11,531 bases of DNA. It comes from GWF2-38-69 sp037127655 (GTDB lineage: Bacteria > Verrucomicrobiota > Lentisphaeria > Victivallales > GWF2-38-69). This document shows positions 1 through 7,419 of this stretch, piece after piece; the first letter of the stretch is position 1, and each line of letters begins with the position of its first letter. The stretch spans positions 1 to 11,531 of the forward strand of contig JBAXXY010000091.1 of NCBI GenBank assembly GCA_037127655.1, given 5' to 3'. Below the pieces are notes generated by a model. The model saw only the letters and a list, made by a program, of their open reading frames with translations, searched no databases and was not told the origin of the DNA. Made by a program: the position numbers and the translations under genes.

Positions 1-40
1 CTTATATAGCGTAAGCATAGAATTAACTTAAAGAATTGGA

Positions 41-1798
41 TTAAAGGACTCTGCCGAATCGCTTTTCAAGTTCTTTGATGGATATATTTATAACAGTAGG
101 TCTGCCATGTGGACAATTGAAAGGTAAATCACACTTAGATAAGTCTGAAATAAGTTTATTTGCTTCAAGAATAGAAAGTTCATCGTTAGCTTTTACAGCC
201 AAAGTGCAGGCAACTTTGGCAACTACAGTTTCATCAACCTTATTACCTGAAGAATTTTGCTCTATGAGGGAATCAAGAAGGTTAGAAATCAAACCTGAAA
301 TATTCTCTGTTTTAATCGAAGAAGGGACGCAATGTATCATCACAGTATTTTCGCTGAAGAAATCAATTCCGAAGCCTATATTACTGAAAGCATTGGTGTG
401 TTTTCTAAGAAGTTGGAGTTCCATTCTGGATAAATCAAGTGTTACCGGGATGAGAAGTTCCTGCTGAAGTTTTGATTTTGAGAAATCCTTTAGCAAGCGT
501 TCAAAAATTATTCTCTCATGGGCTGCATGCTGGTCTATGACGACTAACCCAATGTCTGAAACGGCTAGAATATAAGTCTTGTTTAGAATATCTATTACTT
601 TCAGATAACCACAACCGGGAAGGGTCAAAGAAGTATTCTTAACGGAAGATGTCTGAATGGTTTTTCCCTCAGATGAAATAGTTTCAGTATGTTGATGAAC
701 AGGCAATAAGGATTCTTCAGTCTTATCTTTTATTGCGTATTCAACTTTTGACGAATCAAATACCGCGCTGATAGGCACTTTGGAAATAGAAACAGACGGT
801 AATGGAGTTATAGCAGGATAAAGAACTTGCCTTATTGCCTTGATTACTAGTTCAGAAATAAGTCTTTCATGTTTGAACCTGACTTCGAGTTTGGCAGGAT
901 GGACATTCACATCTATATCTGATGCTGAAAGGTCTAAAAAGATAGTAACAGACGGAAATGAGCCATGCATAATTAAAGAACCGTAAGCTTCTCTTACTGC
1001 CGAGTAAAGCATAATTGATCGGATAGGTCTGCCGTTTACGAAGAACCGTTGTTCTCTTCTGGAGCTTCTGGTAATTGACGGTTTTGAAATGAAACCCGAT
1101 ATTTTATAGTTGTTTTCTTCGTAATTTAAAGGGAAAGAATTTTCGGCAACTTCCTTTCCAAGAAGCAGAGAGAGCCGTGGAAGCAAACTTTTATCAGACG
1201 AAGAAGTAAATATAGTTTTGCCATCTGATTTTAGTTCAAAAGATATTTCGCTGTGTGCCAAAGCCAGGAGCAGAACTGTCTCAAATATGTGTTTTTCTTC
1301 TGTTATTTCACCCTTTAAGAATTTCTTTCTCGCCGGAACATTATAGAAAAGATCTGAAATAGTTATTTCTGTTCCGCAGGCGCAACCACAAGGAGACTCG
1401 GAAGTGAATTTACCGCCATTGATTATGACCTCAAGACCTTCGATTGCATCATGCCTTCTTGTTCTGAGTTTTACTTTGGAAACAGAAGCGATGCTCGGCA
1501 TGGCCTCTCCCCTGAATCCCATAGTCGAGATATTAAAGATGTCGCTCTCTGTTCTGATTTTGCTGGTGGCATGAGGTTCGAAACACAAGAGAGCATCATC
1601 AGCATCCATTCCTGAGCCATTGTCAAGAATGCAAATGCTTTTCATTCCTGACTTTTCTATGGATATTCGTAGAGAAGTAGCGCCGGCATCAATGGAGTTT
1701 TCTATTAGCTCTTTAACTACTGAAGAAGGTCTCTCGACAACTTCGCCTGCGGCAATTTTGTTGAATACATTCTCAGAAAGAAGACTTATAAACCCCAT
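41..1798 (-). CDS. mutL: DNA mismatch repair protein MutL, endonuclease type
   Basis: MutL links mismatch recognition by MutS to strand removal. The 585-residue protein has the N-terminal GHKL ATPase: KELIENSIDAGA around residues 29-40, DNGSGM from Asp59, GFRGEAM at 94-100 and the PAK lysine at 303. After a variable linker (about 330-395), the C-terminal dimerisation domain carries the metal-binding endonuclease motif DQHA-AH-E-RIIF-E at 422-433, the conserved Cys531 region (ACTLAVKA) and CPHGRP at 562-567. QELLIPV at 446-452 resembles the sliding-clamp-binding motif of Bacillus MutL. These residues show a nicking MutL, as in bacteria without MutH. It is the last gene of the envelope operon, 48 bases after lpxD. 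No clear Shine-Dalgarno sequence precedes ATG 1798, but the first residues align with the family start, so I keep it. Confidence 0.97.
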   Translation of the reverse strand: MGFISLLSENVFNKIAAGEVVERPSSVVKELIENSIDAGATSLRISIEKSGMKSICILDNGSGMDADDALLCFEPHATSKIRTESDIFNISTMGFRGEAMPSIASVSKVKLRTRRHDAIEGLEVIINGGKFTSESPCGCACGTEITISDLFYNVPARKKFLKGEITEEKHIFETVLLLALAHSEISFELKSDGKTIFTSSSDKSLLPRLSLLLGKEVAENSFPLNYEENNYKISGFISKPSITRSSRREQRFFVNGRPIRSIMLYSAVREAYGSLIMHGSFPSVTIFLDLSASDIDVNVHPAKLEVRFKHERLISELVIKAIRQVLYPAITPLPSVSISKVPISAVFDSSKVEYAIKDKTEESLLPVHQHTETISSEGKTIQTSSVKNTSLTLPGCGYLKVIDILNKTYILAVSDIGLVVIDQHAAHERIIFERLLKDFSKSKLQQELLIPVTLDLSRMELQLLRKHTNAFSNIGFGIDFFSENTVMIHCVPSSIKTENISGLISNLLDSLIEQNSSGNKVDETVVAKVACTLAVKANDELSILEANKLISDLSKCDLPFNCPHGRPTVINISIKELEKRFGRVL

Positions 1799-1846
1799 AA
1801 CTCAACAAGCTGAATTTTTGTCGGCAACGATTGTAGATTAGAAGAC

Positions 1847-2902
1847 TTACTTCTTTGATTTGGAAAGCTCTTCCTGAAGAAGTTTAATAGTTTCTTCAAG
1901 TTTAACTACTCTGTCTTTGAGTTTCCTGACAGTTTTCGGAAGTACCATTCTTTCCATAAAATCTCTGGCAGGTTCTGCCAAAGTTCCCATATAAGCCATT
2001 CCTGCAGGAACATCATGAGTTACACCGGCCTGTCCGCCTAGCTTAGCGCCGTCTCCGATTTTTAGACCGTGGCTTACACCTACTTGTCCGGCAACTATAA
2101 CGCCCTGCCCTAATTTTGAACTGCCGGCGATACCGCACTGGGCTATAAGCAAGGAAAATTCGCCTATTACAGCATTATGGGCTATTTGAACTAAATTGTC
2201 TATTTTTACGCCAGTTTTAATCCATGTCATTCCAAATCTTGCTCTATCTATTGCGCAATTAGCTCCTATTTCTACATCATCTTCAATTTTAACAATACCT
2301 ACCTGAGGAATTTTAACGATGCCAAAAGGGCCTGCTTCATATCCGAAACCATCACTTCCGATACAGACGCCGGGATGAATGATTACATTATTCCCAATTA
2401 GTATTCTTTCTCTGATTACACAGTTCGAATATATGAAACAATTCTTTCCGATCTTTGTTTGCTCTCCTATGAAGCAACCTGATAGAACTTTGGTGTTTTC
2501 ACCCAAAACTACTCCCTTTTCAATAACGACAAAAGGCCCGATATGGCAAGATGGGGGGATAGTTACTCCATCAGCAATAACAGCCGTAGGATGAATTCCT
2601 GCCTTATATTCCGGCGGAGGAGGCGCAAATAATTTAACGACTTTAATGAAAGCCATATTTGGGTTTTCGCAATGAATATAAATTTTCCCTTCAGGTAAAT
2701 GCTCCTTATAACCTTTGGGAACAAGAATCACTTTAGATTGAGACTTCTCAAGCATGGCCTTGAATTTCTCAGCCGCCAGAAACGAAGCTTCAGTTTCTTT
2801 AGCATCATTAAGAGAATTGAAACCCTCTATAAGAAAATCTCCATTGCCCGTAAATTCTGAATTTAAAGTCTTTGCAAGTTCTGAAACGGTGATAGTTTTC
2901 AT
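1847..2902 (-). CDS. lpxD: UDP-3-O-acylglucosamine N-acyltransferase (LpxD)
   Basis: LpxD transfers a 3-hydroxyacyl chain from acyl carrier protein to the 2-amino group of UDP-3-O-acylglucosamine, the third step of lipid A synthesis, in the cytoplasm. The 351-residue protein has the N-terminal uridine-binding domain (1-100), then a left-handed beta helix of hexapeptide repeats (about 104-300). SDGFGY at 183-188 and DNLVQIAHNAVIG around the catalytic His242 match the E. coli enzyme closely. A charged helix (about 322-351) forms the C-terminus and is probably a coiled coil. AAGGAAA a few bases before ATG 2902 serves as ribosome-binding site. The gene follows ompH by 12 bases, an old pairing seen in many diderms, but fabZ, lpxA and lpxB are not nearby in this window. 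Confidence 0.96.
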   Translation of the reverse strand: MKTITVSELAKTLNSEFTGNGDFLIEGFNSLNDAKETEASFLAAEKFKAMLEKSQSKVILVPKGYKEHLPEGKIYIHCENPNMAFIKVVKLFAPPPPEYKAGIHPTAVIADGVTIPPSCHIGPFVVIEKGVVLGENTKVLSGCFIGEQTKIGKNCFIYSNCVIRERILIGNNVIIHPGVCIGSDGFGYEAGPFGIVKIPQVGIVKIEDDVEIGANCAIDRARFGMTWIKTGVKIDNLVQIAHNAVIGEFSLLIAQCGIAGSSKLGQGVIVAGQVGVSHGLKIGDGAKLGGQAGVTHDVPAGMAYMGTLAEPARDFMERMVLPKTVRKLKDRVVKLEETIKLLQEELSKSKK

Positions 2903-2914
2903 ATAGGTTTTCCT

Positions 2915-3541
2915 TTAATTATTAGAATTAGCTTCATTTAAGGCGGCCGCTGTAGCTTCTTCCCCAAGATTAATCTCTTTTATAATCTGAGCTGTTATAT
3001 CCATACTCGGACTAAAATAAATAACTGACGGCATATTATTCTGGGTATTGCCTGAATAATCCAGAACCAGACTAAATCCTTCTCTCTTGGCTCTGCTCTG
3101 GATGACCTTTTTGATTTCATCTACCAGGTTTTTCCTGATTTTCTCGTACTCTTCAATCATAAAGCGTCTCTTCTGCTGATTGTATTGCTGAATTTCCGTA
3201 TCCTTAGCTTGAAGTTCTCTGTATTTATCAAGAGATTCGACTCTTTTGCTCTCTCTTTCTGCATCGCTTATGGCGATATTCTGAGAAGAGTCCCGTAACT
3301 CAATATAGGCGACCTGAATCTTTTCTCTGGCATCGTTCAAAGATCCTAGATATTGCTTAAAAACATCAGTTTGTTTCTTTATCTTTGCATCTTCTATCTT
3401 TGTTTTATAATACTCGGTAAAAACTTTCTCCATATCTATGACGGCAATTTGAAGTTCAGCCGCATTGGAAACGATAGGATTTATGACCATACTTATGAAA
3501 CCAAATAAGATAAAAAAGAAGAGCGATTTTTGTATTTTCAT
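2915..3541 (-). CDS. OmpH/Skp-family periplasmic chaperone
   Basis: Skp/OmpH proteins hold unfolded outer-membrane proteins in the periplasm on their way to the BAM complex. The 208-residue product starts with a signal peptide: Lys2 and Lys5, a hydrophobic core at about 6-24, and probable cleavage near SNA/AE at 27-28. A short beta strand follows (IAVIDMEKVF, 32-41), then a long charged helical region rich in Lys, Glu and Gln (about 45-150) that would form the coiled-coil tentacles. Another beta segment (FSLVLDYSG) closes the core. The DMEKVFTEYYKTK start is the style of PVC-group members of the family, judged from memory. It lies between the MsbA-like gene (21 bases) and lpxD (12 bases). No Shine-Dalgarno sequence is visible before ATG 3541, so it may be translated by coupling or from an A-rich leader. 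Confidence 0.9.
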   Translation of the reverse strand: MKIQKSLFFFILFGFISMVINPIVSNAAELQIAVIDMEKVFTEYYKTKIEDAKIKKQTDVFKQYLGSLNDAREKIQVAYIELRDSSQNIAISDAERESKRVESLDKYRELQAKDTEIQQYNQQKRRFMIEEYEKIRKNLVDEIKKVIQSRAKREGFSLVLDYSGNTQNNMPSVIYFSPSMDITAQIIKEINLGEEATAAALNEANSNN

Positions 3542-3562
3542 TCTGGTTTGTTTGTAAATTTT

Positions 3563-5491
3563 TTAGTTTTTAGAGAATTGGATTTCATGGAAATATTTAT
3601 ATCTTCCATCGTGTTTTGCTAGGAGTTCATCATGAGAGCCCGACTCTACAATCCTGCCTTTTTCAAGTACAAGAATAAGATCGGCATTTTTTATAGTGCT
3701 TAATCTGTGAGCTATGGCAAAAACTGTCCTGCTTGACATCAGAGTAACTAGTGCGTCCTGAACGAGTTTTTCTGTTACTGTATCCAATGCGCTTGTAGCT
3801 TCATCCAAAATCAGGATCGGGGGATTTTTCAGGATCGCTCTAGCTATGGCAATTCTCTGTTTTTCTCCGCCGCTTAATTTAAAGCCTTTTTCGCCAACTA
3901 TCGTATCATACCCGTGTTCATGATTCCCTCCAATTATAAAACCGTGTGCATTGGCCTTTTCGGCTGCGCTGATAATCTCTTCTCTAGGTGTCTCTGGATT
4001 TCCGTAAGCAATGTTGCTGGCAATTGTGTCATTAAAAAGGATTGTGTTCTGAGTGACAATTCCTACCAAATCCCTTATGTCGCTTATCTTAAGTTCTCTG
4101 ATATCTATTCCGTCAATTGTAACCTTGCCTGAAGAAACATCATAGAACCTTGCTATAAGATTAGCTATTGTCGTCTTTCCCGAACCTGTTTCTCCGACTA
4201 CAGCAACCATCTTTCCCTTACCTAAAGAGAAATTGATGTTCTCTATAATAGGCCTTCCTTCATCATAGAAAAATGAAACATTTTCAAACTTGACTTCATT
4301 TTTAAATTCTGTGATTCTCTTTGGATTAAGGATTTCTTCAATCTTGGTATTGGTGTCTATCAGGTCAAAATATCTGTCGGCGGCCGCCATACATTTCTGG
4401 ATATTGGAATTAACTTTGGCGAGAGCTCTCAATGGCTGATACGCAAGAAGCGCAGGAACTATAAGAATAATTATATCGCTTAGTAAGAGACTGCTCATAT
4501 AGCTATATACAAAAAACGCCGCTACAGCAGTAACTCCTAAAAACTCAGTCAAAGGGCTCATAAGAAGCTCTGCTTTCATTGCTTTAATAAGAGATCTTAA
4601 ATATGAATTATTGACTTTCTTAAAATTATTAAGCTCGAACTTCTCAGTATGATAAGCTTTTACCAGTATTATCCCTGTAAACACTTCATGCATTCTAGAC
4701 ATAACTTCAGCTATTCTCTGAAAAGCTTTTTTATAAACTTTCCTGACTTTTTTGCCCACAAGGACTATAGGAAGCATGACACCGCATCCGCCTAACGCCA
4801 TTATTACCAGAAGAGCAATATTATCATTTGTAAGGCTTACAAAGATAATGAACCCTACACAACTAAGAACTTGGAACGGGCAACTGGTCAGGTCACCAAT
4901 ACTATTAGACACTGCCGACTGAATTTGCCCTGTATCTTCTACGCATCTGCTAATAAGTTGACCAACATCTGCTTTACCGTAAAAAACTAAAGATTGATCA
5001 AGAAGTTTAGTAAAAACCTCATTTCGCATATCAGTAACCACCTTGGTTCCGACCCACCTCATACAATAGCTGTTTACATAGTCGGCCAAGTTTTTTAAAA
5101 ACCATACCATCATAAAAGATCCCACAAAGAGACATAATCCTATGAAAGTCATGCGTCCGTGAGCATCCTGGGTTTTTATTCCAAACTGTGCGGCAATGGC
5201 TAATATTGAATCTAATTGAGCGGCAGTTCCCTTAAGATCCTTATTGACCCCATCAGCAGGTTTAGGCAAAGACGAAGCTTGTTGTTCAGGTACTACAGGA
5301 GCATGAATTCCAGCTAGTTGAGGAACTTTTTCAAAAGGCTGTATAAAACCTTTCAGCCAAAAGAAACTTGCTCCGAAAAAACCTCCGGTCATTATACCTG
5401 CAATAATACCAATAGTTAGAATCAGAGAATATGGTTTAGCGTAACCCAGTAGCCTGTAATAGGACTGGGTTTTCATGTGGCCTGTATTCAT
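3563..5491 (-). CDS. MsbA-like ABC exporter, fused membrane and ATPase domains
   Basis: This is a half-transporter of the MsbA/lipid-exporter class that would dimerise in the inner membrane; its place between a sugar aminotransferase and ompH-lpxD suggests it flips a lipid A or other glycolipid precursor. Of its 642 residues, about 20-370 form the membrane domain, with hydrophobic segments near 22-50, 115-135, 205-245 and 313-350. The ATPase domain has Walker A GETGSGKTT (433-441), Q-loop Gln481, signature LSGGEKQ (539-545), Walker B ILILDEA (559-565), D-loop SALD (567-570) and switch His595, so it looks active. The segment between the first two membrane helices (about 50-113) is unusually long and rich in Pro, Ala and Gln. 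AAGGAAA precedes ATG 5491. The substrate is inferred from context; a multidrug exporter is the alternative. Confidence 0.88.
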   Translation of the reverse strand: MNTGHMKTQSYYRLLGYAKPYSLILTIGIIAGIMTGGFFGASFFWLKGFIQPFEKVPQLAGIHAPVVPEQQASSLPKPADGVNKDLKGTAAQLDSILAIAAQFGIKTQDAHGRMTFIGLCLFVGSFMMVWFLKNLADYVNSYCMRWVGTKVVTDMRNEVFTKLLDQSLVFYGKADVGQLISRCVEDTGQIQSAVSNSIGDLTSCPFQVLSCVGFIIFVSLTNDNIALLVIMALGGCGVMLPIVLVGKKVRKVYKKAFQRIAEVMSRMHEVFTGIILVKAYHTEKFELNNFKKVNNSYLRSLIKAMKAELLMSPLTEFLGVTAVAAFFVYSYMSSLLLSDIIILIVPALLAYQPLRALAKVNSNIQKCMAAADRYFDLIDTNTKIEEILNPKRITEFKNEVKFENVSFFYDEGRPIIENINFSLGKGKMVAVVGETGSGKTTIANLIARFYDVSSGKVTIDGIDIRELKISDIRDLVGIVTQNTILFNDTIASNIAYGNPETPREEIISAAEKANAHGFIIGGNHEHGYDTIVGEKGFKLSGGEKQRIAIARAILKNPPILILDEATSALDTVTEKLVQDALVTLMSSRTVFAIAHRLSTIKNADLILVLEKGRIVESGSHDELLAKHDGRYKYFHEIQFSKN

Positions 5492-5503
5492 TTATTTCCT
5501 TAG

Positions 5504-6634
5504 TTATTCAGAAAGAACTTTTTCTATTGTTGAAACAACATATTTTCTTTGTTCAGAAGTTGTTTCAGGATAAATCGGAATAGCAATAATGCTGTCTGCT
5601 ACTCTTTCACTGATAGGGAAATCACCTTTTTTACCGCCAAGGTATTTAAAACATTCCTGGATGTGAAGCGGTACCGGATAATAAATGTCAGTACCTATTT
5701 CAGCCTTTATAAGCCCTGCCTTCAAAGCATCGCGTTTGCCACCCTTAACAATAAGACAGAACTGGTTGTAAATATGTCTTGTGGCGCTCTTCACATTGAC
5801 TGGCGTAATTATTTTATCGGCAACTTTGGACTGAGCAAAGAGTTTGCGATAATCATCGGCATTGCTCTGTCTGGCTGCACTCCAAGCATCTAGATACTTT
5901 AATTTAACCTGAAGAATAACTGCCTGAAGAGCATCTAGTCTGAAATTACCGCCAACATGATTGTATATATACTTATTCTGCGGACTTGATCCATGATTAC
6001 GGAAACTCTTCAGCAGTTCATACTTTTCTTTGGAATTAGTTGTTACCACTCCTCCGTCGCCAAAACCTCCAAGGTTTTTGCTCGGAAAGAAAGAAAAACA
6101 TCCATAATCGCCAAAAGTACCTGCGCGTTTATTTTTATATTCCGAACCAATAGCCTGAGCTCCGTCTTCTATAACAATCAGATTATGTTTCTTTGCAATC
6201 GCCATAATCTTGTCCATATCAGCCGTCTGACCGTAAAGGTGAACAGGTATTATTGCTTTAGTTTTTTTAGTTATCTTAGCTTCAATAAGATCTGGATTGA
6301 TATTAAAATCATCTTCATTTATTTCAACGAAAACAGGTTTTGCCCCGACTCTGGCTATTGCTCCAACGGTAGCAAAAAAGCTAAATGGCGTTGTTATAAC
6401 TTCATCCCCTGCTCCAATTCCTTCAACCATTAGAGCAACCAGTAGCGCATCAGAACCTGAAGAAACACCGACAGCGTATTGAGTCTGGCAATATTTGGCA
6501 ATACTTGCTTCAAAATCTTCAACTTTTTTGCCTAAAATAAAATATTGCGCATCACAGACTTCCTCGATAGCTTTCATTATTTCTTCTTTCATTGGTCTAA
6601 ATTGAGCTTTAAGGTCTAAGAGTGGAACTTGCAT
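5504..6634 (-). CDS. PLP-dependent nucleotide-sugar aminotransferase, DegT/DnrJ/EryC1 family
   Basis: Enzymes of this family move an amino group, usually from glutamate, onto a keto-sugar nucleotide to make amino sugars for surface glycans. The 376-residue protein shows the whole fold: VSSGSDAL (57-64) for phosphate contacts, EDGAQAIG (156-163) with the cofactor-binding Asp157, and FSFFPSKNLGGFGDGG (180-195) with Lys186 as the Schiff-base lysine. FRLDALQAVI (231-240) and the late YYPVPLHIQECF segment resemble the WbpE/WlbC branch, which makes 3-amino sugars. I therefore favour a UDP-3-keto-sugar substrate, but this branch also includes GnnB-like enzymes and the sequence alone does not decide. 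It is the first gene of the five-gene operon. AGGAGA lies five bases or so before ATG 6634, with a good promoter upstream. Confidence 0.9.
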   Translation of the reverse strand: MQVPLLDLKAQFRPMKEEIMKAIEEVCDAQYFILGKKVEDFEASIAKYCQTQYAVGVSSGSDALLVALMVEGIGAGDEVITTPFSFFATVGAIARVGAKPVFVEINEDDFNINPDLIEAKITKKTKAIIPVHLYGQTADMDKIMAIAKKHNLIVIEDGAQAIGSEYKNKRAGTFGDYGCFSFFPSKNLGGFGDGGVVTTNSKEKYELLKSFRNHGSSPQNKYIYNHVGGNFRLDALQAVILQVKLKYLDAWSAARQSNADDYRKLFAQSKVADKIITPVNVKSATRHIYNQFCLIVKGGKRDALKAGLIKAEIGTDIYYPVPLHIQECFKYLGGKKGDFPISERVADSIIAIPIYPETTSEQRKYVVSTIEKVLSE

Positions 6635-6829
6635 AGAGAATCTCCTTTTAGTAAAGTTTTAGAGAAAAAACATAGTTGAATTATACTTCAATCATATAAC
6701 ATCTGAAGCAATCTGCAATGATTCTTATTCAATTAAATGAGCAGATTAAAGCATAATTGGGTTTGAAAGCTACTTTTCTTTAGTTATCATTGTTTAATAA
6801 TTTGACCAACCTATTTACTAACTCGGCTT
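6635..6829. other. Divergent intergenic region, 195 bases
   Basis: This is the longest non-coding stretch of the window and separates the minus-strand envelope operon from the plus-strand orphan gene. It holds the operon promoter at 6680-6707. Plus-strand promoter signals are weak: CATAAT at 6752-6757 with only a poor -35 (TTCAAT, 6728-6733), and an isolated TTGACC at 6802-6807 without a well-spaced -10 box. I see no RNA gene or convincing riboswitch here. Confidence 0.6.
6680..6707 (-). promoter_or_regulatory. Probable sigma-70-type promoter of the envelope operon
   Basis: On the minus strand a perfect TATAAT (plus-strand positions 6680-6685) is preceded, 16 bases upstream, by TTCAGA (6702-6707), which matches four of six bases of the -35 consensus. 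Transcription would start near 6672 and leave a leader of about 40 bases before the AGGAGA site and ATG 6634. A short inverted repeat, TTGAA-N6-TTCAA (6677-6692), overlaps the -10 box and could be an operator, though it is short enough to be chance. Confidence 0.5.
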
Positions 6830-7417
6830 ATGTTATTTTCACTGGGAAGCAAAAAAACTATTCACAAGGAAAGTATAAATTTCCTTACTATCATGAATGT
6901 ACCTACAATAACAGCCAGACAAAATGCTGCTTATGATCAGGCTGTAGCTACATTTTACGCCAATACTTTCTCCGGTAATCATGAAGCAAGAAGCTTTATC
7001 TACAAATCTGTTTTAACACTATTAGAAATAACCATTTCAGCTAGAAAGGAATTGAGCAATTCTCCTGAAATTAGAGGAAAAAAAGACCCATTTTTTCAAT
7101 ATTTGCTTCTTTTGAGAGACACAATACAGGCGGCTAGTTCTTTAGTAACTCATGAAATAATGCTTTCTAAAGAAGAAGAACACCTAAGCAGTTTTATAGG
7201 CAATGAGATTTCAGACCAATTCAAATCTGCCGATCGAATTTTCACAGATAGCGAACTAAATATCATTCGTACTACAACAGAGCTGATTAAATTAGCAACA
7301 CCTGTAATTATCAGAAACAGAGAAAAGACAATAAAAAATTTCTCATCTGAAGATTCAGGCAGATATCAAAAAGCCTTTATCGAATTCTCAGACTTGTACA
7401 AAAAATCTCAGAATTAG
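6830..7417 (+). CDS. Uncharacterised helical protein, only plus-strand gene
   Basis: I do not recognise this protein. It has 195 residues from ATG 6830, or 174 from the alternative ATG 6893 (MNVPTITARQ). Neither start has a Shine-Dalgarno sequence at normal distance. The product contains no Cys and no Trp, has no signal peptide or membrane segment, and reads as a bundle of amphipathic helices: hydrophobic stretches such as YKSVLTLLEITI and FFQYLLLLRDTI alternate with charged ones rich in Lys and Glu. This suggests a soluble cytoplasmic protein that may self-associate, which is inference only. It diverges from the envelope operon and converges on obg, ending two bases from the obg stop codon. 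I think it is a real gene because the frame is long in AT-rich DNA and no minus-strand frame of similar length competes. Its function is unknown. Confidence 0.7.
   Translation: MLFSLGSKKTIHKESINFLTIMNVPTITARQNAAYDQAVATFYANTFSGNHEARSFIYKSVLTLLEITISARKELSNSPEIRGKKDPFFQYLLLLRDTIQAASSLVTHEIMLSKEEEHLSSFIGNEISDQFKSADRIFTDSELNIIRTTTELIKLATPVIIRNREKTIKNFSSEDSGRYQKAFIEFSDLYKKSQN
6866..6886 (+). repeat. Perfect 7-bp inverted repeat near the two possible starts of the orphan gene
   Basis: AAGGAAA (6866-6872) and TTTCCTT (6880-6886) are separated by seven bases. The left arm is the only ribosome-binding-like sequence near ATG 6893, about 20 bases from it, and would be paired in the hairpin. If translation begins at 6830 the repeat is simply codons 13-19. 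The structure is seen in the sequence; any regulatory role is inference. Confidence 0.4.
7383..7415. terminator. Weak bidirectional hairpin at the convergent gene junction
   Basis: AATTCTCAGA (7383-7392) and TCTCAGAATT (7406-7415) pair at nine of ten positions around a 13-base loop that includes the palindrome TTGTACAA. The right arm runs into the stop codon of the orphan gene. No T-run follows on either strand, so it is at best a weak terminator. It is the only candidate at this junction, where 2 bases separate the two stop codons. Confidence 0.3.
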
Positions 7418-7419
7418 AC

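Noticed and set aside
75..467. 130-codon plus-strand frame inside mutL
   Set aside because: It lies wholly antisense to the conserved C-terminal domain of MutL, has no ribosome-binding site, and its protein resembles nothing; it is a shadow of the real gene.
2942..4388. Two GCGGCCGC sites in AT-rich DNA
   Set aside because: Both fall in alanine codons of real genes (the OmpH C-terminus and the exporter's AAAD stretch); coincidence is enough.
5993..6433. 146-codon plus-strand frame inside the aminotransferase gene
   Set aside because: It is antisense to the region that encodes the PLP-lysine motif and other conserved blocks. Its product, rich in Phe, Tyr, Ser and Cys, is what an antisense frame gives.
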